Position numbers and translations under genes: made by a program
Shown here: positions 8,346 to 16,198 of the stretch, piece by piece
Position numbering within the stretch: the stretch's first letter is position 1
How the letters are laid out: every line of letters starts with the position of its first letter
From: Luteitalea sp.
GTDB taxonomy: Bacteria > Acidobacteriota > Vicinamibacteria > Vicinamibacterales > Vicinamibacteraceae
DNA length: 50,132 nt
Assembly (NCBI GenBank): GCA_009377605.1
Contig: WHTT01000050.1
Location: forward strand, 1 to 50,132
Reading direction: 5' to 3'
Notes under the pieces: model-generated
What the model was told of the DNA's origin: nothing
The model's input: only the letters and a program-made list of their open reading frames with translations
Database searches by the model: none

Positions 8346-9334
8346 AGACACTGGTCACGGGCGTAACGGGATTCACCGGTGGCCACCTGGCTCGGTACCT
8401 CAAGAGCCGTGGCGCCGAGGTGCGCGGCGTCGTTCGGCCGGAGAGCGCCAGCCGTCCGGTCGTCCAGGATCTGCGCGCGGCCGGCATCGAGATCGCAGAA
8501 GCGGATTTGAGCGATCCGCTGATGGTGGGAGAGGCGTGCGACGGCGCAGAGGTCATCTATCACGTGGCGGCAGCCTATCGGGAAGCAGGTCAGCCGGCGA
8601 CCATGTACCGAGAGGTGAACGTCGGCGGAACGCTGAACATTATTCACAACGCCCGATCCCGCAGCGTGCGGCGCCTCGTGTATTGCAGCACCGGAGGCGT
8701 CCATGGTCACGTGGCGAATCCGCCGGCCAACGAGAAGGCGCCCTTCAATCCGGGCGACATCTACCAGCAAACCAAGCTGGAAGCGGAAGAGGAGGCGCGC
8801 CGGGCCGGTCAGGGCGGCGACGTCGAGGTGGTCGTTGCTCGGCCCATCGGTATCTACGGCCCGGGTGACACACGGTTTCTCAAGATGTTCCGTGGGATCG
8901 CGCGGGGCCGATTCCCCATTCTCGGATCGGGCGAGGTCTTCTATCATCTGACGTACATCGATGACCTCGTCGAGGGGTTTCGGCTCTGCGGCGAGCTGCC
9001 GCAGGCGGCCGGGCGGACCTATTTACTCGCGGGGCCTCGGTATACAACCCTCAACGAGCTGACGCGGCTCATTGCGGACGAGCTGAAGGTCAAGCCACCG
9101 CGGCTACGGCTGCCGGTCTGGCCCTTCTGGCTCGCCGGGGCGGTGTGCGAGCTGGTGTGCGTGCCGCTGCGCGTGGAGCCGCCGCTCTATCGGCGGCGCG
9201 TGGACTTCTACACCAAGAGCCGTGCATTCGACACGACGCGCGCCCGCACGGAGCTGGCATACGAGCCCAAGGTGGATCTCCCCGAGGGGATCCGGCGGAC
9301 GGTCGCTTGGTATCGGGCGGAAGGGCTTTTGTAG
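8342..9334 (+). CDS. NAD-dependent epimerase/dehydratase (extended SDR)
   Basis: A 330-residue extended short-chain dehydrogenase/reductase. The nucleotide-binding motif TGVTGFTG is at residues 6-13 and the catalytic Y141-x3-K145 is in YQQTK. The overall plan resembles nucleotide-sugar epimerases and the hopanoid-linked HpnA group. It uses a GTG start overlapping the upstream glycosyltransferase stop by four bases and is followed after 18 bases by the next glycosyltransferase, so it probably makes or alters a sugar nucleotide for them. It is not closely similar to the other epimerase at 29065-30024. Exact substrate unassigned. Confidence 0.8.
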   Translation: MKTLVTGVTGFTGGHLARYLKSRGAEVRGVVRPESASRPVVQDLRAAGIEIAEADLSDPLMVGEACDGAEVIYHVAAAYREAGQPATMYREVNVGGTLNIIHNARSRSVRRLVYCSTGGVHGHVANPPANEKAPFNPGDIYQQTKLEAEEEARRAGQGGDVEVVVARPIGIYGPGDTRFLKMFRGIARGRFPILGSGEVFYHLTYIDDLVEGFRLCGELPQAAGRTYLLAGPRYTTLNELTRLIADELKVKPPRLRLPVWPFWLAGAVCELVCVPLRVEPPLYRRRVDFYTKSRAFDTTRARTELAYEPKVDLPEGIRRTVAWYRAEGLL

Positions 9335-9352
9335 GTCCTTGAATCTGTTTAG

Positions 9353-10567
9353 ATGCTGAACGTTGTCCAAGTCTGCGACCATCTCGGGTGGCCCGGCTCC
9401 CGGATGCACGGTGTCAAGCGGTTGTTTGCGTGGATGATCCCGCGCTTCGACAAGAGCCGATTCAATGTGTCGCTCGTCAGCCTCCGCCGCAAAGATCTCT
9501 CTGAGGACACGCTCGAGCAGCTTGGCGTCGATGTGACCTACCTGCACAAAGGGCGGTTCGATCCGTCGACGTGGACGGCCCTTGGCAAGGTCTTCGATGC
9601 CCAGCGCGCCGACATCGTCCATCTGCACGGCTATGGGGCGACGACGTTTGGTCGCCTGGCGGCCGCGACGCGGGGGCTGCCGGTCCTCTTGCACGAGCAC
9701 GCGAACCACACGGACACGCCGTGGTTCCAAAGGGTTGCCGATAGAATCCTTCAGCCCTATACGGACCTGGCGCTCGCCGTGTCTCAGTCGACGGCTGAGT
9801 TCGTCGTGCGTGCTCGGCTCGTGCCCGAGACCAAGATCAAGGTCGTTTACCTCGGTGTCCCGCTGGAGGAGTTTGCTCGACCGCGAAGCGGCGAGGAGAT
9901 TCGCGCGGCGCGTGCGGCCCTCGGCATCGACGCGGATACGTTCGCCCTCGGTACGGTGACGCGGCTCATGCCGTCGAAAGGCAACACATACCTCGTCGAC
10001 GCCATGAAAGTGGTGCGCGAGCGTTTGCCCAGTGCGCGCTGCTTCATTGTTGGCGAGGGAGAGCTGCAAGCGGAGCTCGAAGCACAGGCGCGGGCGCGTG
10101 GTGTCTCGGGCTGCGTGCACTTCACTGGCTTCACGCGGGATGTCGCGGGCGCGCTCGCCGCACTGGACCTCGTCGTCTTTCCGTCGTTGTGGGAAGGGAC
10201 GCCGCTGACCGCCTTCGAGGCACTGGCCATGGGGAAGCCGATCCTGGCCACCGATGCCGATGGCCTGATGGACATTCTGACCGACGGGCGCGACGCACGC
10301 ATCGTTTTGCGTCGGGATGCAGGCGCGCTCGCGGCCGCCGTGCTCGAGCTCCACGATGATCCAGAGCTCCGGATGCAGCTGGGGCGCCACGCGCATGCGA
10401 CCGGCATGCAGTACGACATCCAGGCCTTCGTCCACAAGATGGAGCGGCTCTACGAGCTGATGCACCGCGTCTCACGCCGAACGAAGCGGCAAGGGCTGCT
10501 TCGGGAGGACCTGAGCTTTCTCGGCGGACCGGCCGAGGCCGGGCCCCCCCAGGGGGCGCCTTGGTGA
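9353..10567 (+). CDS. Glycosyltransferase, family 4-type (GT-B fold)
   Basis: A 404-residue protein with an N-terminal acceptor-side domain (VVQVCDHLGWPGSR, VHLHGYGATTFGR) and a C-terminal Glycos_transf_1 domain (GTVTRLMPSKGNTYL, FIVGEGELQ, FPSLWEGTPLTAFEALAMGKP). The SLWEGTPL..FEAL segment is the E-x7-E donor-phosphate motif region. The ATG at 9353 is preceded by little Shine-Dalgarno sequence, so it probably depends on coupling to the upstream gene. The last ~20 residues are proline/glycine rich and lie outside the fold. Third gene of the 7.1-12.5 kb operon. Specificity unknown. Confidence 0.85.
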   Translation: MLNVVQVCDHLGWPGSRMHGVKRLFAWMIPRFDKSRFNVSLVSLRRKDLSEDTLEQLGVDVTYLHKGRFDPSTWTALGKVFDAQRADIVHLHGYGATTFGRLAAATRGLPVLLHEHANHTDTPWFQRVADRILQPYTDLALAVSQSTAEFVVRARLVPETKIKVVYLGVPLEEFARPRSGEEIRAARAALGIDADTFALGTVTRLMPSKGNTYLVDAMKVVRERLPSARCFIVGEGELQAELEAQARARGVSGCVHFTGFTRDVAGALAALDLVVFPSLWEGTPLTAFEALAMGKPILATDADGLMDILTDGRDARIVLRRDAGALAAAVLELHDDPELRMQLGRHAHATGMQYDIQAFVHKMERLYELMHRVSRRTKRQGLLREDLSFLGGPAEAGPPQGAPW

Positions 10568-12525
10568 ACGCGCCGCGCACACCGAGGGTCGCGCCCATGT
10601 GGCAAGAGCCAGGTGTGGTGGGCGTGCTGCTCGTGGGGGCATTCTTGACCACGCTCGCCCTCACGGTGGACTTCCCGCGAAAGGCTGTCGGCTTTCAAGG
10701 CGACGAGGCCACGTACTACGTGCTCGGTCACAGCCTGGCCGAGGACTTCGACTTCGAGTATCGGCGCGCAGATCTCGTGCGTGTCTGGCGGGAGTTCCCG
10801 TCCGGACCGCAGGGCATCTTCCTCAAGGAGGGGAAGGATGTCGAGCTCGCGCTGACCTCGGAATTCCCATTCGCTCAGCGAATCAAGCACGACGATCCGG
10901 ATCGCGGGGAGCGCCTGTACATCAGCAAGGCCTTCATCTACCCCCTCGTGGCAGCGCCGTTCATCTTCTTTCTCGGGACGAACGGCTTTCTGGTTCTGCA
11001 CGCGATTCTGTTCACGCTGTGCCTCGGCGCGGGCTATGCCTTCTTGCGCACTCGCACTTCCTCCATCACGGCGTTCGCCTTTGCGATGGCGTTTCTCTTT
11101 GCGTCCGTCGTGCCCGTGTACTTCGTCTGGCTGACGCCGGAGCTCTTCAATTTCGCGCTGCTCCTGCTCGGCATCTTCCTCTGGTGCTACAAGGAGGTCG
11201 CCAGCCCACTGGTGCCGAGCCGCCACCTGAAGGACGAGTGGGGACGCTTCCTGCGTGCGGATGCCAGCACGTGGCTTGGTGTGGCGCTCCTTGGTGTGGC
11301 GACATTCTCGAAGCCCACCAACGTGTTTGCCCTCATGCCGCTCGTTGCGCTGTCACTCCTTCGCCGCCAGTGGAAGCGCGCCTGTCTCACGACGGTCGTG
11401 TTCACGGTGGTTGTCGGTGGATTGTTCGCGATGAACGCCGTCATCACCGGAGAGTTCAACTACCAGGGCGGATATCGGGCGACGTTCTATGCGGACAACG
11501 GCTTCCCGTTCCTCACGGAAGACCGTACGTTTCGCAACAGCGGGCTGCGGCGCGCCACCGATACGGTCCCTACCGACGTACTATTCAATCGCGGCGCGCT
11601 CCTCACGGTCTTCCCGCACAATGTCGTCTACTTCGTGTTTGGCCGCCACACGGGCCTCGTCCCGTATTTCTTCCCGGGCGTGCTCATAGTCCTCCTGTTC
11701 CTGTGGGCGGGCCGGCAGCGGCGTGAGGGCTTTCAGTGGCTCGTGGCGGGTACCATCCTGCTCGGCGCGCTCACCTTGCTGCTCTACATGCCGTTCACCT
11801 ACTCTGGCGGCGGCGCACCGGTGGGCAATCGCTATTTCCTGCCGTACTACGGCCTGTTCCTCTTCGTCGCGCCAGCGCTGTTCAGCGCGCGGAGCGCGCT
11901 GACGGCAATGACCGTTGGTGGGCTGTTCTGCGGACAGCTCGTGATCGATCCGTTCTACACCTCGTTCTATCCCTGGGCGCACCCGCAGCGAGCGCTGTTC
12001 CGCTGGCTGCCGGTCGAGCTCTCGCTCATCAACGATCTCCCCGTCAACGTCCAGCCCTCGCGCGCCAAGGTCAAGCTCTCTGGCAATCCGCCGCTCGTGG
12101 CGTACTTTCTCGACGACCAGGTCTACAAGCTCGAGCCGAACGCCTGGTTCTGGATTCGCGGTGAGGGCACGGCGGAGATCCTCTTGCGCGCGCCGGTCTG
12201 GATCCCGTCACCAGACGGGCCGCGGCCGGCCCGCCTCGGCGCGTTGTTGATCAATCTCATGTCTGGCGAGCTCCCCACGACCGTCCGCATCGATACCGGT
12301 GTAGAACGCCTCGAGGTTGCACTGACCGAGAATGCGTTCAAGGAGGTCCGCGTGCAGATGCCGCGCGGATTTCCATACAAGCCGATGCCCGGGGAGCCGC
12401 TCAACTATATCTATCGCTTGAAGCTTTCCTCGAGCGCCGGTTTCTTCCCACTCTTCACCATGCCCGGCTCGCGTGACCCGCGCTTCCTGGGCGCGCGGGT
12501 TCGGCTGACGCCACTCTATCGTTGA
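10564..12525 (+). CDS. Large membrane protein, GT-C-type glycosyltransferase-like (family 39-like)
   Basis: A 653-residue protein with a first transmembrane segment around residues 15-35 and an acidic periplasmic loop (GFQGDEATYY) like the catalytic loop of ArnT/PMT GT-C enzymes. About ten further hydrophobic helices follow to residue ~460. The soluble C-terminal region of some 190 residues looks beta-rich. If the GT-C assignment holds, it would use a polyprenyl-phosphate sugar outside the cytoplasm. GTG 10564 overlaps the upstream stop by four bases, which is why I prefer it over the TTG one codon earlier. Last gene of the operon; the CAAGGGGTC array follows at once. Confidence 0.65.
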   Translation: MNAPRTPRVAPMWQEPGVVGVLLVGAFLTTLALTVDFPRKAVGFQGDEATYYVLGHSLAEDFDFEYRRADLVRVWREFPSGPQGIFLKEGKDVELALTSEFPFAQRIKHDDPDRGERLYISKAFIYPLVAAPFIFFLGTNGFLVLHAILFTLCLGAGYAFLRTRTSSITAFAFAMAFLFASVVPVYFVWLTPELFNFALLLLGIFLWCYKEVASPLVPSRHLKDEWGRFLRADASTWLGVALLGVATFSKPTNVFALMPLVALSLLRRQWKRACLTTVVFTVVVGGLFAMNAVITGEFNYQGGYRATFYADNGFPFLTEDRTFRNSGLRRATDTVPTDVLFNRGALLTVFPHNVVYFVFGRHTGLVPYFFPGVLIVLLFLWAGRQRREGFQWLVAGTILLGALTLLLYMPFTYSGGGAPVGNRYFLPYYGLFLFVAPALFSARSALTAMTVGGLFCGQLVIDPFYTSFYPWAHPQRALFRWLPVELSLINDLPVNVQPSRAKVKLSGNPPLVAYFLDDQVYKLEPNAWFWIRGEGTAEILLRAPVWIPSPDGPRPARLGALLINLMSGELPTTVRIDTGVERLEVALTENAFKEVRVQMPRGFPYKPMPGEPLNYIYRLKLSSSAGFFPLFTMPGSRDPRFLGARVRLTPLYR

Positions 12526-12527
12526 AA

Positions 12528-12681
12528 AAGGGGTCAAGGGGTCAAGGGAGGGTGGTTCGCTCAGCGGGGTGAGCGCGACGTTTCCGGCTCGTCGGCCGCG
12601 GGGCCTGAAGGCCCCGCGCTACGTACGCCCGAAGAACCATCCCTTGACTCCTTGACCCCTTGTTCCCTCGATCCCTTGACC
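12528..12681. repeat. Inverted CAAGGGGTC array enclosing a GC palindrome
   Basis: The left arm (12530-12549) holds AAGGGGTC copies. The right arm (12640-12681) holds CCCTTGACTCC, CTTGACCCC and similar. Between them, 12597-12618 is a perfect inverted repeat with 10-base arms (CGCGGGGCCT and AGGCCCCGCG). The element lies after the glycosyltransferase operon and before ttcA and could act as a terminator. Confidence 0.8.
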
Positions 12682-12697
12682 CTGTATACTCAACCCG

Positions 12698-13504
12698 ATG
12701 TCCTACCGCAGCTCCCTCGAGGCACGGATTGCCCGGAAGACGACAAAGGCGATAACCGATTTCGGGCTCATCGAGGACGGCGATCGCGTCATGGTCGGCC
12801 TCTCCGGCGGGAAAGACAGTTGGGCGCTGCTCCAGATTCTCGATGTGCTGCGCCGACGTGCGCCGATTGCGTTCAGCTTGGTGGCGGTGAACGTGGATTC
12901 CGGCTATGACGGGTACCGCCACGACCTCATCAAGGCGACGTGTGAGGCGCACGGCTGGGAGCACCACATCGAGCACACGGCGATCGGCGGCATCATGGAT
13001 GATCTGCTCGAGGCAAATGCGACGCCCTGTTCGCTGTGTGCGCGCCTGCGTCGAGGTGCCCTCTACCGCCTCGCCGCGCAGGTCGGCGCCACCAAGATCG
13101 CGCTCGGCCATCATGCGGACGACTTCGTCGAGACCTTGCTCCTCAACTTGTTCTTCGGCGGAGCCCTCAAGGCGATGCCGGCCCGCCTCGTCTCCGATGA
13201 CGGTCGACATGTCGTGATTCGACCACTGGTCTACGTCGCCGAAGACGAGGCCCGTGGCTACACGAAGGAATGTCAGCTCCCCGTCATTGGCTGCTGTTGC
13301 CCCGCGTGCGGCGACCTCGGCCTTCAGCGTCAACGCATCAAGCGTCTCCTGGCGGAGCTCGAGCGCGAGCACACGGGTGTCAAGAGCTCCATGCTTCGAG
13401 CGCTCGGCAACGTCATGCCGCGGCACTTGCTGGACACGCGACTGAATCCACCCGCATCGCTTCGCCGGCGTGTCTTGCAGGCAGAAGCGCTCGGCACAGA
13501 ATGA
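12698..13504 (+). CDS. ttcA: tRNA 2-thiocytidine biosynthesis protein TtcA-like
   Basis: A 268-residue PP-loop ATPase of the TtcA/TilS superfamily. The ATP-binding loop SGGKDS is at residues 36-41, the family CxxC (PCSLC) is C111/C114, and a cysteine cluster CCCPAC follows at 199-204. In TtcA, three such cysteines hold a [4Fe-4S] cluster used to thiolate cytidine 32 of tRNA. The protein is shorter than E. coli TtcA but holds every expected motif. A TATACT hexamer at 12685-12690 sits so close to the ATG that the message may be nearly leaderless. The stop overlaps dtd (ATGA). Confidence 0.85.
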   Translation: MSYRSSLEARIARKTTKAITDFGLIEDGDRVMVGLSGGKDSWALLQILDVLRRRAPIAFSLVAVNVDSGYDGYRHDLIKATCEAHGWEHHIEHTAIGGIMDDLLEANATPCSLCARLRRGALYRLAAQVGATKIALGHHADDFVETLLLNLFFGGALKAMPARLVSDDGRHVVIRPLVYVAEDEARGYTKECQLPVIGCCCPACGDLGLQRQRIKRLLAELEREHTGVKSSMLRALGNVMPRHLLDTRLNPPASLRRRVLQAEALGTE

Positions 13505-13950
13505 GGGCTGTCGTCCAGCGCGTGAGCCGCGCGGCTGTTCGCGTGGAAGGGGAGACTGCCGCTGAGATCGGGCTCGGTCTGCTCGTGCTCGTCGGAGTGG
13601 AGAAGGGCGATGGTCCGGAGGACGCCGCCTACATTGCCAACAAGGTGGCCGAGGTTCGCATCTTCAACGACGACGGGGGGAAGATGAATCGGGCCGTGAC
13701 GGAGGTGAACGGCGCCGTCCTGCTGGTGTCTCAGTTCACGCTCCATGGCGATTGTCGCCGGGGACGAAGGCCCTCACTCGACCTCGCGGAAGCACCCGGT
13801 CCAGCCCGTGCGCTCTACGAGGATGTCGGGCGTCGCCTCCGCCAGCGCGGCCTCGCCGCCGCCGAAGGAGTCTTTCAGGCCACGATGCAAGTCGAGCTCG
13901 TGAACGACGGCCCGGTCACCATTCTCCTCGACAGCCGCAGGACCTTCTAA
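13501..13950 (+). CDS. dtd: D-aminoacyl-tRNA deacylase
   Basis: A 149-residue DTD protein that hydrolyses D-amino acids from mischarged tRNA in the cytoplasm. Both defining motifs are present: SQFTL at about residues 78-82, and the cis Gly-Pro motif in NDGPVTI near residue 137. The length is standard. I start it at ATG 13501, which overlaps the ttcA stop by four bases and gives the family's usual opening MRAVVQRVSRA. The shared operon with ttcA makes a small tRNA modification/quality-control unit. Confidence 0.93.
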   Translation: MRAVVQRVSRAAVRVEGETAAEIGLGLLVLVGVEKGDGPEDAAYIANKVAEVRIFNDDGGKMNRAVTEVNGAVLLVSQFTLHGDCRRGRRPSLDLAEAPGPARALYEDVGRRLRQRGLAAAEGVFQATMQVELVNDGPVTILLDSRRTF

Positions 13951-13954
13951 GCAG

Positions 13955-14160
13955 GGGCAAGGGGCGAGGGCCGGGGAGCGGGTGACAAGGTGAGCGGGTG
14001 ACAAGGTGAGGGGTTGTTCGAGAATTCCGGGTGGAAATCGGGTGACGCTTCAACGTCGCTCGACGGCCGGCCTCGACAGCTCGAACCACGCGTTCACCTT
14101 GTCACCCTGTCACCCCCGTCACCTTGTCACCCCCGTCACCTTGTCACCCCTGTCACGCAT
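13955..14160. repeat. Inverted GTGACAAG / CTTGTCAC word array
   Basis: The left arm (13955-14012) carries GGGTGACAAGGTGA copies. The right arm (14098-14157) carries CACCTTGTCACC copies. About 85 unique bases lie between. Same word family and same geometry as at 6855-7020. Confidence 0.82.
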
Positions 14161-14172
14161 CCCTCGCCGCTC

Positions 14173-14181
14173 TGATATGAT
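14173..14181 (+). promoter_or_regulatory. Possible extended -10 promoter element
   Basis: TGATATGAT matches an extended -10 (TGn-TATGAT) 47 bases before the GTG of the outer-membrane protein gene. No -35 hexamer is at ideal spacing: CTGTCA in the adjoining word array lies 20 bases upstream. Tentative. Confidence 0.3.
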
Positions 14182-14227
14182 TTCCATTGACCGGGGCACC
14201 TGCACGTGTTGAGGAGGACCGACCATC

Positions 14228-15097
14228 GTGGAACGTCACGCGACGCTCTGGCGTCGGTTGGTGTGCGTCTGCGCGCCTGCCACGCTCCTCTGGGGCCTCT
14301 TTGCTGCACCGAGCGCAGCGCAGCAGCGTCCCCTGGTCACCGAGGATCCCGAGACCATCGGGAGTGGGAACATCCTCATCGAAGCGGGCGCTGATTACGG
14401 CCGCGACGTGCTCTATCCGGCGTCGGGCCTGACCGGCAACCGGCTGCGATTGCCCACGCTCGGCGTCAGCATTGGCATCAGCTCGATCGCAGAGCTGCAG
14501 TTCGACACGGGTGTCCATACCCGCCTGGCGATCGCCGAGCGTGAAGACGCCCCCCTCACCGACGATCTGGAAATCGATGGCACCAGCACGCGGAGCTTCG
14601 ACGACACGATAGTCGGCTTGAAGCTGCGCCTGGTCGGTGAAAGTGCTGATCGCCCCGGGCTCGGTGTACGCCTGGTGACGCGCTTGTCGACCGCCAGCAA
14701 GTCGAGCGGCCTCGGCCTCGGGACAAGCGACTTCTTCGTGCAGGGGCTGCTGGCCAAGACGACGCAGTCGACCCGCGTGGTGGGGAACTTCGGCGTCGGC
14801 TGGCTGGGCAATCCAGTTGGCGGCGACCAGGTCACCGCGTTCACCTACGGTGCCTCGGTCGCCAACGCCGTGGCGCGAGGGGTCGAGATTGTCGGCGAGC
14901 TGAACGGCCGGTTCGACACCGGGGACCTCGATGTGCCAGGGACCGAGAGCCGAAGCGCGCTGCGCATGGGGCTCCGTTACACCCATGGACCGGGGCGCAT
15001 CGACGGCGGTCTCATCTTCGGTCTCACTGAAAACGAGCCAGGGTTTGGCTTCACGGTTGGCTACACGTACGTCTTCAACGCCTTCGCGGTGCCGTGA
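14228..15097 (+). CDS. Outer-membrane beta-barrel-like protein
   Basis: A 289-residue exported protein with a long signal peptide ending PSAAQQ near residue 37. Regular glycine/aromatic beta strands follow, ending in GFGFTVGYTYVFNAF, an aromatic-ended terminal strand usual for outer-membrane barrels. The start PLVTEDPETIGSGN and the layout resemble the family often annotated as MetA-pathway/transporter barrels. The GTG start is supported by GAGGAGG ten bases upstream. It stands alone, between a word array and the palindrome pair before the DapF-like gene. Ligand unknown. Confidence 0.65.
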   Translation: MERHATLWRRLVCVCAPATLLWGLFAAPSAAQQRPLVTEDPETIGSGNILIEAGADYGRDVLYPASGLTGNRLRLPTLGVSIGISSIAELQFDTGVHTRLAIAEREDAPLTDDLEIDGTSTRSFDDTIVGLKLRLVGESADRPGLGVRLVTRLSTASKSSGLGLGTSDFFVQGLLAKTTQSTRVVGNFGVGWLGNPVGGDQVTAFTYGASVANAVARGVEIVGELNGRFDTGDLDVPGTESRSALRMGLRYTHGPGRIDGGLIFGLTENEPGFGFTVGYTYVFNAFAVP

Positions 15098-15113
15098 CGT
15101 GGCTCGCGGGCAC

Positions 15114-15222
15114 GGCGCGTTCGGCGAACGCGCCCTACCGAAGAGGGTAGGGCCGCTTCGTCGAGACGGCCGCCAGAGATCGAAGAGGGTAGGGCCGCCT
15201 CGCCGAGGCGGCCGCCAGAGAT
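15114..15222. repeat. Palindromic repeats with a 42-base tandem duplication abutting dapF
   Basis: 15114-15134 is a perfect inverted repeat (arms GGCGCGTTCG and CGAACGCGCC around one base). The identical 21-mer is at 47943-47963. 15139-15180 and 15181-15222 are tandem copies of a 42-base unit with few differences, each centred on a GGCCGCCTCG-type palindrome. The second copy ends exactly at the base before the dapF-like ATG. Confidence 0.85.
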
Positions 15223-16053
15223 ATGCTCGACCTGCACGTCACCAAAGCACATGCCTACGGAAACGACTTTCTCTACGTGCCCCACGCCGCGGCGCTCACG
15301 GCGTGCCCTGACCTTCCCGCCCTGGCGCGGCGACTTTGTGATCGTCATACCGGCCTCGGCGCCGACGGCCTGATCCTCTATACGCGTACCGCCGATGGCG
15401 CTGCGATGCGACTGCTCAACGCGGATGGGAGCGCAGCGGAAGTGTCGGGGAACGGCGTGCGCGGTCTCGCGGCGCTCATCGCAAGGACGTGGCTGGCGGC
15501 GCAGGATGTCGGGGCACTGACGGGGCGGACCGTTGCCATCGGTACCGACGCCGGTCGCAAGTTGCTCACCTTGGTGCAGGTCGACTCGGAGCATCGGTTC
15601 CTGTTCCGGGCCGACATGGGCACACCGCAGGAGCTCCGCACGATCACGCTGGACGTGGCAGGTGAGCGCATCGAGGCAGTACAGCTCTCGATGGGCAACC
15701 CACAACTGGTGCTCCTCGCGAAGCTCGACGTCGATCGACTGGTGCGCTTGGGCGCGGCGCTGCAGTCACATCCGGCCTGTCCCGGTGGAACGAACTTCGA
15801 AATGGTCGACGTTGTCTCCCACCAGGAGGTGCAGATCCTCATCTACGAGCGAGGGGTGGGACCGACCTCGTCGTCCGGCACGGGCTCGTGCGCTGCTGCC
15901 GTAGCGGCCGCGACCTCTGGCGGCACCGCGCGCGATCTGCAGGTCAGTGCGCCTGGCGGAGCCCAGCGCGTCGAATGGCGCGACGATACCGTCTATCTGA
16001 CGGGCTGGGCCGACGTCCTCTTCGAAGGGACCTGGTTTACGAGGCGTACGTAA
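15223..16053 (+). CDS. dapF: DapF-like protein lacking both catalytic cysteines
   Basis: A 276-residue protein with the two-lobed diaminopimelate epimerase fold. KAHAYGNDF opens it, the NADGS..EVSGNGVRG motif is at residues 66-79, and the second motif ERGVGPTSSSGTGSCA is at 209-224. Active DapF uses two cysteines as acid/base, one in each motif (CGNG and ACGTG). Here both are serine: S75 (TCG, 15445-15447) and S218 (TCC, 15874-15876). C223 is present but lies at a non-catalytic position. The reading frame is otherwise intact and full length. It may be inactive, slow, or have another substrate. No Shine-Dalgarno is visible because a palindrome unit runs up to the ATG, and the stop TAA lies in a repeat relic. 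Confidence 0.8.
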   Translation: MLDLHVTKAHAYGNDFLYVPHAAALTACPDLPALARRLCDRHTGLGADGLILYTRTADGAAMRLLNADGSAAEVSGNGVRGLAALIARTWLAAQDVGALTGRTVAIGTDAGRKLLTLVQVDSEHRFLFRADMGTPQELRTITLDVAGERIEAVQLSMGNPQLVLLAKLDVDRLVRLGAALQSHPACPGGTNFEMVDVVSHQEVQILIYERGVGPTSSSGTGSCAAAVAAATSGGTARDLQVSAPGGAQRVEWRDDTVYLTGWADVLFEGTWFTRRT

Positions 16054-16082
16054 GCGACGAGCAACGCCGCCAGGTGGGACGC
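16036..16082 (+). repeat. Relic related to the core of the 46 kb MITE-like element
   Basis: The stretch around 16041-16075 (with GACGAGCAACGCCGCCAGG exact, flanked by CGTAYGT and YGGGAYGC) matches the minus strand of 46073-46111. The terminal inverted repeats of that element are absent here. The dapF-like stop codon falls inside it. The remainder of 16083-16198 shows nothing recognisable. Confidence 0.6.
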
Positions 16083-16198
16083 ATCGGCGGCCAGAATGGC
16101 ACACGTATTCCTAGACGAACCCTAAGATCGATGTGGTAGAAACTGCATCGAAACCGCGGATCGCGCGTGCGAATTCTTGCGTACGATTCCTCATTGTT

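Noticed and set aside
9104-10465. Long minus-strand open frame of 453 codons opposite the glycosyltransferase
   Set aside because: It is the antisense shadow of a well-supported gene in GC-rich DNA, has no recognisable domain and no start signal.
13270-13500. N-terminal extension of the dtd frame into ttcA
   Set aside because: The extra residues are an out-of-frame translation of ttcA, and ATG 13501 gives the normal DTD length and opening.
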